A stretch of 64,000 nucleotides of DNA from Gluconobacter sp. P1C6_b (lineage in GTDB: Bacteria; Pseudomonadota; Alphaproteobacteria; Acetobacterales; Acetobacteraceae), in the NCBI RefSeq assembly GCF_018811945.1, contig NZ_JACRVU010000008.1, forward strand, positions 1 through 64,000, read 5' to 3'. The translations under genes were made by a program, and so were the position numbers. The notes beneath the pieces are model-generated. The model saw only the letters and a program-made list of their open reading frames with translations, was not told the DNA's origin and made no database searches. Shown one piece after another: positions 53,372 to 63,051 of this stretch (its first letter is position 1; each line of letters opens with the position of its first letter).

Positions 53372-55411
53372 ATGAAGTTTGGCTGGCTGTTTGCCCCGTC
53401 CATTACCTCCGTCATGTTCGCTCTCCGCACCACGATCGCAGCACTTCTGGCGCTGGCGATCGCGTTGTGGATGGAGCTCGGTGAGCCGCAATGGGCCGCC
53501 ATGACCGTCTGGATCGTCGCCCAGAACTCCCGGGGCGAAAGTATTTCCAAAGGCCGCTGGCGTCTCGTTGGCACGGTGATCGGGATGGTGATGGCCATCG
53601 TGCTCATGGCAGCCTTTCCGCAGTATCCCTGGCTGTTCCTTCCGGCACTCGCGCTCTGGGTCGGGCTGTGCGCTGGCCTTGCGACCCTGACGCACAACTT
53701 CCGCGGCTATGCCCTCGTGCTGGCCGGATATACCTGCACCATCATTGCGCTGGGTGCGGTCAAGGAGCCCGATCACGTCTTCAACGTCGCGATGGCGCGC
53801 GGCACCTATATTTTTCTTGGCGTGATCTGCGAAACGGCGATGGGCATGATTGCCCTGCCCAATGTCGCAGGCCGCGCACGCGAGGAACTTCGCAAGCGTC
53901 TTCAGGGTATTCTGACCCGGGCCATTCCTGCCCTGACGGCCGTGCTCCGCCAGCAGCCGGGCGCTACGGACGACCTGTCCACCCTGCTGGGTTCGCTTCA
54001 GGCTTCCAGCGACCAGATCGAGTTCAGCCGCATCGAGATCCGCAGCGAGGGCAACGAGGTCGAGCATGCCTATGTCACGCTCGGACTTGTGGCGCGCGTC
54101 CTGTCGCGCGGGCTGGGTCTGCGGACCCGCATGACGTCCGTCACGCATCAGCCCGAAGCCCTGCGGCCTTTCCTTGAAGATATGGCCACGGCTCTGGACG
54201 GCCTGCCGGAGCGCCTTCTCACGGATCGTCGTGGCATCGCGGCCCTCGTCCAGACCGAAGCTCTTCTTGCCGAATGCCGGGGCCGCATGCAGACGATCCT
54301 GCCCCGTGACGATGAGGACTCCCTGAACGAAGGGATCATTCTCACCGGCGTGGAAGTCATGCTTTCGGATCTGTGCGAGACGCTGCGTTCCTATCGTGCC
54401 AGCGTGGATGGTGCTCCGGTGTCCGAACGCCATCGCCTGACCCGTAATCCGGACTGGCGCGCCTCGATGCGCAATGGCGTGCGGACGACTGTGGCCCTGC
54501 TGTTCGGCGCTTATGTCTGGGAAGTCACGGCCTGGCCACAGGGTGGCGTGTTCCTGACCTTCATCGCCGTGGTCTGCGCGCGTTTTGCCACCTTCGAGAA
54601 TACCGTCCTGCTGAGTGCGGCTTTCTTCTACGGTGCGGTCTTCGCTGCTCTGGCGAGCGTTATTCCGGTGTTCATCGTCATGCCGGTGACAGCCAATTAT
54701 CCGTTCTTCTGCCTTGTGGCAGGCTTCTTCATGATGCTGGGCGGGCTGGCGTCCCGCAATCCGTCCACTGCCGTCATGGCAGCGTCCTACGGTACGTTCT
54801 TTCCGTTCCTGCTGGGTATGGACAACCAGGGACGCATCAACGAACTCGGCTGGTTCAACACCACCATTGCGCTCCTGCTGGGACTCGGTGCAGGTGTGGT
54901 GATTTTCCGTGCCGTGCTGCCCTTCACTCCGGCCCGTGCGGGCGAGGTCCTGCGCTATCAGCTCAAGCGCAGCCTGCGACGGCTGGCGCTGCCCGGTGTG
55001 GTCATGGACGAATATGTCTGGATCAACGAGGGCACACAGAGCATGGAGCGCGCCGTGCGATTTGCTGGCTCCCTGTCCAGTGACCGGGCGGAAGCCATGC
55101 TGCGCGGGACACTGTCCGTTCTGACCGTCGGACGAAACGTGCTGATGCTGCGAAAGCTCGCCCAGCATGGAAGCCTGCCGGATACGGCGGTGACGGCGGT
55201 GGATGGGCTGGTCCGAAACCTGCTGCGTCGCAAGCTGCCTCTGACCCATACGACCGCCACGATCGACCCGACCCTGGACGAACTCTATGCGCTTGAGCGT
55301 CAGTCACAGGACCCTTCGATCCGGCATGATCTGGTTCTGGCCATCGGCTCCCTGCTGATTGTACGCACCGAGATGCCGGTCAGCAGGGCCTTTCTCAAGG
55401 GTGCGTTCTGA
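53372..55411 (+). CDS. FUSC/YccS-type membrane protein (aromatic-acid efflux-like)
   Basis: A 679-residue protein with two membrane bundles (about residues 12-165 and 365-500). Each begins with a similar helix (ALRTTIAALLALAIALWME; GVRTTVALLFGAYVWEV), with cytoplasmic domains after each. This repeated layout is that of FUSC/AaeB-like inner-membrane proteins that export fusaric acid or aromatic carboxylates, usually with a separate periplasmic adaptor. No adaptor (HlyD-type) or DUF1656 gene is adjacent, so substrate and mechanism are open. It follows gor by 80 bases on the same strand and is convergent with the hydrolase, with six bases between the stops. Confidence 0.85.
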   Translation: MKFGWLFAPSITSVMFALRTTIAALLALAIALWMELGEPQWAAMTVWIVAQNSRGESISKGRWRLVGTVIGMVMAIVLMAAFPQYPWLFLPALALWVGLCAGLATLTHNFRGYALVLAGYTCTIIALGAVKEPDHVFNVAMARGTYIFLGVICETAMGMIALPNVAGRAREELRKRLQGILTRAIPALTAVLRQQPGATDDLSTLLGSLQASSDQIEFSRIEIRSEGNEVEHAYVTLGLVARVLSRGLGLRTRMTSVTHQPEALRPFLEDMATALDGLPERLLTDRRGIAALVQTEALLAECRGRMQTILPRDDEDSLNEGIILTGVEVMLSDLCETLRSYRASVDGAPVSERHRLTRNPDWRASMRNGVRTTVALLFGAYVWEVTAWPQGGVFLTFIAVVCARFATFENTVLLSAAFFYGAVFAALASVIPVFIVMPVTANYPFFCLVAGFFMMLGGLASRNPSTAVMAASYGTFFPFLLGMDNQGRINELGWFNTTIALLLGLGAGVVIFRAVLPFTPARAGEVLRYQLKRSLRRLALPGVVMDEYVWINEGTQSMERAVRFAGSLSSDRAEAMLRGTLSVLTVGRNVLMLRKLAQHGSLPDTAVTAVDGLVRNLLRRKLPLTHTTATIDPTLDELYALERQSQDPSIRHDLVLAIGSLLIVRTEMPVSRAFLKGAF

Positions 55412-55417
55412 CGGCCG

Positions 55418-56242
55418 TCAGGGTGTGGCGAGGAACCGCAGCAGGTCTTCGTTCACCCGTTCGGCGTGCGTCATGAACAGCCCATGCGGGGCGCCGTCAT
55501 AGGAAATCCAGGTTGATCCCGGGATGGCGGCCGCAGCCTTTTCGCCCGCGATCCCTGCCGGGACGGCAGAGTCGGCCGTGCCATGGATCACCAGTGTCGG
55601 GATGGTAAAGGCCTGAAGATCAGGACGGAAATCCGTTGTCCCCCACGCATCCACGCAGTCCAGCGTCGCCATCGGACTCGCCATGGAGGCCAGCAGGAAC
55701 GACCAGTCCAGCACACCCTGGCTGACCGGATGATGCATCAGGCTGACACCGTAGAAATCGGGAATGAAATCCTTCAGGAAGCCGAAGCGGTCCTGACGAA
55801 TCTTCTGCTTGATCCCGTCGAAGACGGAAATGTCCACGCCCTTGGGATTGTCGGAGGTTTTGAGCAGGAAGGGCACGACGGAGGCCAGCAGCACCGTCTT
55901 GGAAATGCGTGAGCGGCCATGGCGGCTCAGATAGCGTGCGACTTCGCCGCCGCCCATGGAGAACCCGACCAGTGTTGCATCCCACAGATCAAGCTGTTCA
56001 AGGATGACGGCCAGATCGTCGGCCAGCGTGTCGTAGTCATAGCAGTTGATCGGATGGCCGGACTGGCCAAATCCGCGACGGTCATAGGTAATGACGCGGT
56101 AGCCCGCTTCGACGAGGGCAAGCGTCTGCTTTTCCCACATGTCCCCGGTGAGAGGCCATCCGTGGATCAGGACGACAGGCTTGCCAGCCCCCATGTCCTT
56201 GACGTGAAGGCTCGTTCCATCAGTAGCGGTGATATACGGCAT
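55418..56242 (-). CDS. Alpha/beta hydrolase, non-haem chloroperoxidase-like
   Basis: A 274-residue soluble hydrolase with a full catalytic triad: Ser95 (GFSMGGGE), Asp224 (HGTADSAVP) and His253 (GAPHGLF). The oxyanion HGWPLTGDMW and the YDRRGFGQSG loop are typical of cofactor-free haloperoxidase/esterase (Cpo) family members, which hydrolyse esters and can form peracids from acetate. No signal peptide is seen. The ATG at 56242 starts the conserved PYITATDGTSLHVKD; a longer in-frame start at 56263 adds seven unlikely residues. The physiological substrate is unknown. Confidence 0.87.
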   Translation of the reverse strand: MPYITATDGTSLHVKDMGAGKPVVLIHGWPLTGDMWEKQTLALVEAGYRVITYDRRGFGQSGHPINCYDYDTLADDLAVILEQLDLWDATLVGFSMGGGEVARYLSRHGRSRISKTVLLASVVPFLLKTSDNPKGVDISVFDGIKQKIRQDRFGFLKDFIPDFYGVSLMHHPVSQGVLDWSFLLASMASPMATLDCVDAWGTTDFRPDLQAFTIPTLVIHGTADSAVPAGIAGEKAAAAIPGSTWISYDGAPHGLFMTHAERVNEDLLRFLATP

Positions 56243-56306
56243 GGTTCTGATCCTCGAAGGCATTCATACGAGGACCAGAACTTGCTGCCGGGAATTTGGT
56301 TGCGTC

Positions 56307-56714
56307 TTACCAGCCGTTTCCGCGCGGGGCTGTCCAGCCATTGCCGGATGCATCACCAAGCTGTCCGGACTGCGTGTTGTTGCTGCCCTGATAGGACGAA
56401 CCGAACTTGGACAGGTTCGCACCCGTCACGGAATCGCGCTCCACACCGGCTTCATGGTCCGGATCGGGACCATGCTCGAAATCGGTGGAGGGTGTGTCGG
56501 AATAACCCGGCGGCGGCTTGCGATGACCGCGGGCACGGAAATGCTCACCGCCAGTCGTGGCCTGGGACTGGGCATCGCTCTGACCTGGCTGCGTCGGAAG
56601 CGTCGTGCCGGCCGCGTAGGGCTGACCGAAGGATGCGGTCTGGGCCTGTGCCGCCCCTCCCAGCAGAGCGGTCGCCAGCAGGGCGTGGCAGAAGAAACGG
56701 GAAGAGGACAACAT
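56307..56714 (-). CDS. Small exported protein of unknown function
   Basis: A 135-residue protein. The ATG at 56714 is followed by a Sec signal peptide (RFFCHALLATALLGGAAQAQ, cleavage after AQA). The mature part is hydrophilic, Gly/Ser/Pro/Gln-rich and probably disordered, with a C-terminus of Gly/Asn/Trp repeats (NGWTAPRGNGW). No family recognised. It lies 64 bases upstream of the chloroperoxidase-like gene on the same strand. An in-frame start at 56795 would place the signal peptide internally and was not used. Confidence 0.65.
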   Translation of the reverse strand: MLSSSRFFCHALLATALLGGAAQAQTASFGQPYAAGTTLPTQPGQSDAQSQATTGGEHFRARGHRKPPPGYSDTPSTDFEHGPDPDHEAGVERDSVTGANLSKFGSSYQGSNNTQSGQLGDASGNGWTAPRGNGW

Positions 56715-56933
56715 GTGATCCGGTCCTTGGCCGATCATGACAACAAGGCTGCCTTCCGGAGGAAACGCGACGTCAGGCTCTGACATCCCCGGCAAGGCGG
56801 CATATCAGTCTATAATCGGCCCGCTTTCCCCCGTGTTCAAGACTTCTTTTCCTCTGGAACCGTTTCAGAGCCGCCCCATATCAGAAGACATGACGATAGT
56901 AGTGCGGGTTTTTCCGGTTCGGGGCGGTGACTG

Positions 56934-57587
56934 ATGGATGATCTTCTGACGTCCGTCCGTCCGCGAACCCTTCTGGCCGAGGGGGCCGTGTGGCTGCCCG
57001 GCTTTGCCCTGTCCGAAGCGCACGCGCTCCATCAGGCCATTGCGCAGGTCTCGGCACAGGCGGCTTTCCGCCATTTCCGCACCCGTATGGGCCAGATGTC
57101 GGCTGCAATGACATCGTGTGGCGCCTGTGGCTGGGTCGCCGATCCGTCCGGCTACCGCTATTCCCGAACCGATCCGCAGACCGGGCAGCCCTGGCCTGCC
57201 ATGCCAGACGCACTTCGTCACCTTGCGGTCCGCGCAGCGACTGAATCGGGATATGAGGGCTTCGACCCGTCCTCCTGCCTCATCAACCGCTATGGACCGG
57301 GTGCGAAAATGGGTCTGCATCAGGACAGGGATGAGGGGATGCCAGAGGCTCCGGTTGTGTCGGTTTCTCTTGGCGTACCTGCCCGTTTTTCGTTCGGTGG
57401 CTCACGCCGGAGCGACCCGAAACGCGTCGTCGAGCTGCTCGACGGCGATGTGGTGGTGTGGGGTGGGGTATCGCGTTTTGCGTGGCATGGGGTTTCGTCC
57501 ATCCGCGAAACATTCCATCAGCAGACAGGTGCCATGCGATACAATCTGACGTTTCGCGCTATCAACGCCGCGCTTTTTCGGCCATAA
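56934..57587 (+). CDS. alkB: AlkB-like 2-oxoglutarate/Fe(II) dioxygenase
   Basis: A 217-residue DNA/RNA dealkylation enzyme. Fe(II) ligands His129-x-Asp131 (LHQDRDE) and a later His (FAWHGVSS), plus the 2-oxoglutarate Arg pair ([12 protein letters not shown]), are in place. [16 protein letters not shown] and [13 protein letters not shown] are typical AlkB sequence. It reverses N1-methyladenine and N3-methylcytosine damage. A ribosome-binding site (GGGGCGG) lies just before the ATG. It is divergent from the small exported protein and precedes the aro operon by 47 bases. An ada gene is not present nearby. Confidence 0.93.
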   Translation: MDDLLTSVRPRTLLAEGAVWLPGFALSEAHALHQAIAQVSAQAAFRHFRTRMGQMSAAMTSCGACGWVADPSGYRYSRTDPQTGQPWPAMPDALRHLAVRAATESGYEGFDPSSCLINRYGPGAKMGLHQDRDEGMPEAPVVSVSLGVPARFSFGGSRRSDPKRVVELLDGDVVVWGGVSRFAWHGVSSIRETFHQQTGAMRYNLTFRAINAALFRP

Positions 57588-57634
57588 CCAGCGCCCCGCA
57601 ACTTCTGCATTCACACTCATCCGGAGGGCATTTG

Positions 57635-59026
57635 ATGCACCCCTCGAGCCAGACCCCGACGTCCACCAACACGATGTCCTGGTCTCCTGCAAGCTGGCGT
57701 TCCCGTCCCATCGTCCAGGCTCCATCCTATGCGGATGAAGCGGCGCTTGCTGCTGTCGAAGCTCGTCTGCATCGATACCCCCCGCTGGTTTTTGCGGGTG
57801 AAGCCCGCCGCCTCAAGACGCGCCTGGCCGCAGCATCGCGCGGAGAAGCCTTCGTTCTGCAGGGCGGCGCCTGTGCCGAGAGCTTCGACGAATTTACCGC
57901 TGACATCGTGCGCGACACGTTCCGTGTTCTGCTCCAGATGGCCGTCGTGCTGACGTTTGCCGCCAAGGTCCCGGTCGTGAAGATCGGCCGCATGGCGGGG
58001 CAGTACGCCAAACCGCGTTCGTCCAATACCGAGACGGTCGATGGCGTGACGCTGCCCTGCTACCGTGGTGATATCATCAACGGTCCCGAGTTCACGCCCG
58101 AGGCCCGTATTCCCGATCCCGCCCGTATGGAGACCGGATATTTCCAGTCCGCCGGCGTGATGAACCTGCTGCGTGCCTTCGCGCATGGCGGTTATGCGAA
58201 TCTGCATCAGGTTCATCGCTGGAACCTCGGATTCGTCGAGCGTTCCCCGCTGGCCGCCCGTTATCAGGATCTGGCCCATCGCATTGACGAGACGCTGTCC
58301 TTCCTCCGCGCCTGCGGTTTCGACGGTTCGGCCGCGCAGATCGACGAGACGGAGTTCTACACGTCTCACGAAGCCCTGCTGCTGCCCTATGAACAGGCCC
58401 TGACCCGCGTGGACAGCACGAGCGGCGATTACTACGACTGCTCGGCGCATTTCCTGTGGATCGGTGACCGTACCCGCCAGCCGGACGGTGCGCATGTCGA
58501 GTTCCTGCGCGGCGTGCAGAACCCGATCGGCATCAAGGTCGGGCCGACCACGACTGTTGCGGACCTCGAAAAGCTGCTCGAAATCCTCAACCCGAAGGAT
58601 GAAGCCGGCCGCATCACGCTGATCTCGCGCATGGGCAAAGACAAGGTGCGCGAGCATCTGCCGCCGCTGCTCGATGCCGTGAACCGCACGGGCCGCACCG
58701 TGACCTGGCTGTGCGATCCCATGCACGGCAACACCACGACCACGGCCAGCAAGATCAAGACCCGCTCTTTCGACAACATTCTGGGCGAGGTTCTCGGCTT
58801 CTTCGACGTGTTCGAGGCCATTGGCCGTCGTCCGGGTGGCATCCATCTGGAAATGACGGGTCAGGACGTCACGGAATGCATTGGCGGCGCACAGTGCCTG
58901 ACTGAGGCCGATCTGGGCGGCCGCTATGAAACATTCTGTGATCCACGCCTTAATGCCGAACAGTCACTTGAAATGGCCTTCCTTCTTGCTCAGGAATTGA
59001 CGGGACGAGCAGGAAAGAAAGAATGA
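57635..59026 (+). CDS. 3-deoxy-D-arabino-heptulosonate-7-phosphate synthase, class II
   Basis: A 463-residue plant-type (class II) DAHP synthase, the entry enzyme of aromatic amino acid synthesis. Metal and substrate motifs include Cys in [27 protein letters not shown], the KVGPTTT loop, [30 protein letters not shown] and [11 protein letters not shown]. The ATG at 57635 has GGAGG upstream; Met14 is an alternative. The usual tight feedback domains of class I enzymes are absent, as expected. It overlaps the next gene by four bases (ATGA), so the NAPRTase homologue is translationally coupled. Confidence 0.95.
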   Translation: MHPSSQTPTSTNTMSWSPASWRSRPIVQAPSYADEAALAAVEARLHRYPPLVFAGEARRLKTRLAAASRGEAFVLQGGACAESFDEFTADIVRDTFRVLLQMAVVLTFAAKVPVVKIGRMAGQYAKPRSSNTETVDGVTLPCYRGDIINGPEFTPEARIPDPARMETGYFQSAGVMNLLRAFAHGGYANLHQVHRWNLGFVERSPLAARYQDLAHRIDETLSFLRACGFDGSAAQIDETEFYTSHEALLLPYEQALTRVDSTSGDYYDCSAHFLWIGDRTRQPDGAHVEFLRGVQNPIGIKVGPTTTVADLEKLLEILNPKDEAGRITLISRMGKDKVREHLPPLLDAVNRTGRTVTWLCDPMHGNTTTTASKIKTRSFDNILGEVLGFFDVFEAIGRRPGGIHLEMTGQDVTECIGGAQCLTEADLGGRYETFCDPRLNAEQSLEMAFLLAQELTGRAGKKE

Positions 59027-60225
59027 CCGCCTCCGATCCCCAGAATACTCCGCAAGTCGCGCTCCAGCGCGCGCTTGGCACACTCGGTCCGCTGGACGAG
59101 AAAACAATCGAAGCGCGGACGGATGCCTATTTCGGGCGAACGCGGCACATCGTGGAGCATTTCGGGGATTCCCGCGTCACCTATGCGGTGTTCATCCGCC
59201 GCCCGGTGATCGCGGCCTGCGGGCTTGTCGTCCAGTGGCTGAAGAACGTGGCGAAGGCCCAGGGCTTCGAACTGGACTGCCGGGAGATGTATGCCGAGGG
59301 CGAATGGGTCGGCGCGGGCGAACCGCTCCTGTACCTCACCGGAAGTTTCACCCGGCTGGCCCCGCTTGAGACGCTGGTGCTCCAGCGGATCGGTTCCACC
59401 TGCGTGGCCGCGCATAACGCCTATCAGATGGCCATGGCTCTGCCGACCATCCCGTTTCTTGCCATGGACGCCCGGCACTGCGCGGGTTTCGAAATGCAGG
59501 AACAAATGGCCTATGCCGCAGGTGTGGGTTCCCGCGCCGCGCAGAAGGAAGGGGCCCGCGGTTTCATCGGTAATGCCAATGACGCCACGGCCGGTTTCTT
59601 CGGCCTCGATGCCGGTCTGGGCACCATGCCTCATGCCCTGATCGGCTATGCAGGCTCCACGCTGCGTGCGGCGGAGATGTATGACGAGGTTTATCCGAAC
59701 GATCCGCTGACGGTTCTGGTGGATTACTTCGGGCAGGAAATCACGGATGCGCTCGCCGTGTGCCGCCGCTTCCCCGAGCGGGCTGCGAAGGGCCATCTGA
59801 GCGTCCGGCTCGACACACATGGCGGTCGCTTCCTTGAAGGACTGGACCCCCAGACCTCATATGGTGTGCTTGAGCGTCATACACCCGGCACCATCCGCCG
59901 CTACCGTTCCGATCAGGAACTGCGCGATCTGGTGGGAACGGGTGTGTCGGCCGCAGCCATCTGGCGGATGCGCGAAGCTCTGGATCATGCCGGTTTCCAC
60001 CATGTGAAGATCGTCGCATCCTCCGGCTTCAACGTCGCCAAATGCTCGACGATGCGGGACGCTCATGCCCCGATCGACGTGATCGGCAGCGGGTCCTTCA
60101 TTCCCGACCGCTGGTCCGAAACCTATGCAACGGCTGATATCGTGGCCTATGACGGGCAGCCCCGCGTCAAGCTCGGACGCGAGTTCCTGCTCCAGAAGGC
60201 CCGTGACAGCCAGGAGACATCATGA
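59023..60225 (+). CDS. pncB: Nicotinate phosphoribosyltransferase-like protein
   Basis: A 400-residue type II phosphoribosyltransferase of the NAPRTase family, which makes nicotinate mononucleotide in NAD salvage. Characteristic stretches are [58 protein letters not shown], the phosphate-binding [15 protein letters not shown]-like region, [10 protein letters not shown] and the end region [20 protein letters not shown]. It resembles the compact bacterial/archaeal subgroup more than E. coli PncB, so the symbol is by function. It is coupled to the DAHP synthase upstream and to a small acidic protein downstream (ATGA at 60222). Confidence 0.8.
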   Translation: MTASDPQNTPQVALQRALGTLGPLDEKTIEARTDAYFGRTRHIVEHFGDSRVTYAVFIRRPVIAACGLVVQWLKNVAKAQGFELDCREMYAEGEWVGAGEPLLYLTGSFTRLAPLETLVLQRIGSTCVAAHNAYQMAMALPTIPFLAMDARHCAGFEMQEQMAYAAGVGSRAAQKEGARGFIGNANDATAGFFGLDAGLGTMPHALIGYAGSTLRAAEMYDEVYPNDPLTVLVDYFGQEITDALAVCRRFPERAAKGHLSVRLDTHGGRFLEGLDPQTSYGVLERHTPGTIRRYRSDQELRDLVGTGVSAAAIWRMREALDHAGFHHVKIVASSGFNVAKCSTMRDAHAPIDVIGSGSFIPDRWSETYATADIVAYDGQPRVKLGREFLLQKARDSQETS

Positions 60226-60686
60226 CCGACGATACGATTGACCCTGTCGAAGGCGTACCCGGAAACGGCGCACAGCCGGGTTCGTGGAGTGTACGCATCA
60301 TCGACCTGTCCGGCGCGTCGGAAGACGAGGACGACACGGTCGAAGTCGTGAAAGACTTCATCGACCTGATGCACGCCAATGCTTATGCCCGTGCCTATGT
60401 CCGCGACAGTATCGAGCGCTGCCGCACGCCGGGCGCGAGCAGCAAGGAAGTGCTCGAAAACTGGTTCGCCTTCGGTGAAAATGCCGAAGTCGTGGATGCC
60501 GGCGAAGACGGCTGGAAGTCGTCCACGGAACTGGAAGACTTTGCGGCCAGCCGCGCCACCCCGATGGAGCGTGACTGGCGTGCCATCGATCCGCGCCGCC
60601 TCGTCGATGACGAGGAAATCAATGGTCCGCCGGATGATGATGACGACGAGGATGACGAAAACCGTCACGAAGTGATCCGTCACTGA
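60222..60686 (+). CDS. Small acidic protein, unknown family, NAPRTase operon
   Basis: A 154-residue hydrophilic, strongly acidic protein with no signal peptide. The middle part looks folded and helical (VVKDFIDLMHANAYARAYVR, then SIERCRTPGASSKEVLENWF). The C-terminus is a run of Asp/Glu (DDDDDEDDEN) ending in basic His/Arg residues. I do not recognise a family. It begins in the stop of the NAPRTase gene (ATGA) and is followed by a hairpin, so it is the third gene of a tight operon. Confidence 0.75.
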   Translation: MTDDTIDPVEGVPGNGAQPGSWSVRIIDLSGASEDEDDTVEVVKDFIDLMHANAYARAYVRDSIERCRTPGASSKEVLENWFAFGENAEVVDAGEDGWKSSTELEDFAASRATPMERDWRAIDPRRLVDDEEINGPPDDDDDEDDENRHEVIRH

Positions 60687-60699
60687 AACCCCGGTGCAG

Positions 60700-60721
60700 G
60701 GAAGGGGCATGGTCCCCTTCC
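60700..60721 (+). terminator. Hairpin after the aro/NAPRTase operon
   Basis: GGAAGGGG / CCCCTTCC, perfect 8-bp stem, six-base loop, 14 bases after the acidic-protein stop and 65 bases before gltX. Only a short T pair follows, so read-through into gltX is possible. Confidence 0.6.
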
Positions 60722-60785
60722 TTCGCACGGTCCTTCATAAAAACCTGCTCTGGCAACGCGGCGCATCATGCGGCATTAAGGCGTC

Positions 60786-62120
60786 ATGAAACTGCGCTTC
60801 GCTCCGTCCCCCACCGGTTACCTGCATGTTGGCAATGCGCGCCTTGCCGTCGCCAACTTCCTTTTCGCGCGCCATAACGGCGCCAAGTTCCTGCTGCGGA
60901 TCGATGATACCGATACCAGCCGTGGCAAGCCCGAATATGAAGAAGCCATTGGCAAGGACCTGTCATGGCTGGGGCTGAAATGGGACGAGTATGTGCGCCA
61001 GTCCGAGCGTCTCGACCGCTATGCCGAAGTCATTGAAAAGCTGAAGGCGTCTGGCCGTCTCTATCCCTGCTTCGAGACGGAATACGAGCTCAACGCCAAG
61101 CGCGAAGCCCGCATCCGTGCCGGCAAGGCGCCGATCTATGATCGCGCGATGCTCAAGCTCACGGCCGATCAGCGCGCCCGCGCCGAAGCCAACGGCAAAA
61201 CGCCGCACTGGCGCTTCCGCCTCAGCGATGGCAGCCGCAAGTGGCAGGATCTCGTCATGGACGAGTGCTCGGTCAAGCTGACGGCCATTTCTGATCCGGT
61301 TCTGGTGCGTGGGGATGGGACGATCCTCTACACCCTGGCCTCCGTCATCGACGATCTCGACATGGGCATCACCCATATCGTCCGCGGCGAAGACCATGTG
61401 ACCAATACCGGCGTGCAGATCGACATCGCCGAAGCCCTCGGCGCAAAGCCCGACCATTTTACCTTCGCGCATCTGCCGCTTTTGCTGGATTCCGGTGGCG
61501 GAAAGCTGTCCAAGCGGTTTGACTCGCTGGCGCTGAAATCCCTGCGTCAGGACGGGCTGGAGCCGATGTCGATCGTCTCCTATCTCGCCCGCGTGGGCTC
61601 CTCGGATGATCCGCAGGTCATGACGATGGATGAGGCCATTGCGGCCTATGACATCTCGCATGTCTCCAAATCGGCCGCCCGCTTCGATATGACGCAGCTT
61701 CTCGCCCTGAACCGGCGCGCTCTGCACAACCTGCCGTTCGAAGCCGCAAAGATCCATCTTCCGCCCGAAGCTGACGAAACGTTCTGGCACGCCGTGCGTG
61801 GCAATGTGGATCTGTCCGCCGAAATCCCGCATTGGTGGGATGTGGTGCATGGCACGATCATTCCGCCGTCCCAGCCGGAAGACCGCGCCTTCCTTCAGCA
61901 GGCTCTCGACACCCTCCCGGCCGAGCCGTGGGGCGAGGACACCTGGAAGGACTGGACCAACGCGCTTAAGGAACTGTCTGGCCGCAAGGGCCGCAGCCTG
62001 TTTATGCCGCTGCGTCTGGCCCTGACGGGGGAGGATGCAGGACCGGAACTGCATGTCCTGCTCGGCCTGATGGGCCGTGAGCGGACGGTCGCGCGCCTGC
62101 GGGACGCCATTCAGGCCTGA
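60786..62120 (+). CDS. gltX: Glutamyl-tRNA synthetase
   Basis: A 444-residue class I synthetase. The HIGH-type motif is LRFAPSPTGYLHVGNARLAV at the very start. The ATP/tRNA loop is KLSKRFDSLALKSL (near residue 239), and ITHIVRGEDHVTNTGVQIDI precedes it. The C-terminal anticodon domain is shorter than in E. coli, giving a length at the low end of the family. Many alphaproteobacteria carry two GluRS genes, one of them dedicated to tRNA-Gln for GatCAB amidation. The RFDSLALKSLRQDGLEPM type resembles the second kind, but this cannot be settled from one sequence. Confidence 0.94.
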   Translation: MKLRFAPSPTGYLHVGNARLAVANFLFARHNGAKFLLRIDDTDTSRGKPEYEEAIGKDLSWLGLKWDEYVRQSERLDRYAEVIEKLKASGRLYPCFETEYELNAKREARIRAGKAPIYDRAMLKLTADQRARAEANGKTPHWRFRLSDGSRKWQDLVMDECSVKLTAISDPVLVRGDGTILYTLASVIDDLDMGITHIVRGEDHVTNTGVQIDIAEALGAKPDHFTFAHLPLLLDSGGGKLSKRFDSLALKSLRQDGLEPMSIVSYLARVGSSDDPQVMTMDEAIAAYDISHVSKSAARFDMTQLLALNRRALHNLPFEAAKIHLPPEADETFWHAVRGNVDLSAEIPHWWDVVHGTIIPPSQPEDRAFLQQALDTLPAEPWGEDTWKDWTNALKELSGRKGRSLFMPLRLALTGEDAGPELHVLLGLMGRERTVARLRDAIQA

Positions 62121-62127
62121 TCCTGTT

Positions 62128-62168
62128 GCCCGTCGCGCCGTTCAAAAAGCATGACGGGCTTTTTTTTC
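62128..62168. terminator. Intrinsic terminator between gltX and the epimerase gene
   Basis: GCCCGTC / GACGGGC with an 18-base loop and eight T residues on the plus strand. It ends at the stop codon of the convergent epimerase gene and clearly serves gltX. Confidence 0.8.
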
Positions 62169-63051
62169 AGATTGCCCTGACGGACCAGAACGCCGTCCAA
62201 CTCTCACCCGGTTTCAGATGCAGCAGACCGGGCTTGCATGAAAAATCATCCGCAAATCCCGCCGGTGTCGCATATCCATACCAGGGTTCGATGCACAGGA
62301 ATTCCGCGCCCGGCTTTGTCCACAGACCAAGTTCCCGGAAGCCGCCCCAGACGAACCGGATGCCATGCCCGTCCGGATCCACCATATCCACGGACCGGCT
62401 TTCCGGCTTCTCCAGAATGAGGGCGTCTTTTGCGAACAGCGCATCCGTCAGGGGAAGAATATTCTCCCTGACCGGGGTATGGAACTTCTCCGGCAGCATC
62501 AGCCCATCGGCACCGATCCGACGGACGGGCAGAGGCTCGTCATATTCGAAGACCAGCCTGTAGCTCTCTTTCGCTACACCGTCCTTCAGCGGCCAGCGGA
62601 ACGCCGGATGCGCGCCCAGCGAAGCATGGAGTGTCTGGCTGCTGTCCGGGTTGTGCAGGTGGTACGAGACCCGCAGCGTGGCGTTCTCGATCAGATAGAC
62701 CACCCGCAGATGGAACGCGGCAGGGAAGAGGGCGCGGCTTTCCGCGTCGTCCACGAGCTCCAGCGTGCAGCCTTCCGCCGTTCGCGAAATCCATCGGAAC
62801 GCCCGGTCCCGCGCCAGTCCGTGTTGTTTGAGATGCACGGGCTGTCCATTGAGCGTGGCCCGATCATCGGGGAGTTTACCGATGATCGGGAACAGGATTG
62901 GCGAATGTTTCGGCCATGCCGGCCCCGCGTTCCAGAGCAGGTCTTCCGATCCGCTGCGCAGGGCGACCAGCTCGGCGCCATGACGTCTCACCGAGGCCTT
63001 CAGCAGGCCGGTGCCGAAATCATGTCTGTCATCCGTCATGTGTTCAGTCAT
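62167..63051 (-). CDS. Aldose 1-epimerase family protein (LacX-like)
   Basis: A 294-residue galactose-mutarotase-fold protein. It shows the LacX/YeaD-like group's ILFPIIGKLPDDR, HLKQHGLARDRAFRW (active-site His), LGAHPAFRWPL (second His) and CIEPWYGYATPAGF near the C-terminus. It probably interconverts anomers of a sugar or sugar acid, with substrate unknown. The ATG at 63051 overlaps the stop of the upstream K+ channel gene by eight bases, so the two are translationally coupled; Met5 at 63039 is an alternative start. It is convergent with gltX. Confidence 0.85.
   Translation of the reverse strand: MTEHMTDDRHDFGTGLLKASVRRHGAELVALRSGSEDLLWNAGPAWPKHSPILFPIIGKLPDDRATLNGQPVHLKQHGLARDRAFRWISRTAEGCTLELVDDAESRALFPAAFHLRVVYLIENATLRVSYHLHNPDSSQTLHASLGAHPAFRWPLKDGVAKESYRLVFEYDEPLPVRRIGADGLMLPEKFHTPVRENILPLTDALFAKDALILEKPESRSVDMVDPDGHGIRFVWGGFRELGLWTKPGAEFLCIEPWYGYATPAGFADDFSCKPGLLHLKPGESWTAFWSVRAI

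Noticed and set aside
53342-55249. 635-codon minus-strand open frame
   Set aside because: Antisense shadow of the FUSC gene; His/Arg-rich low-information product.
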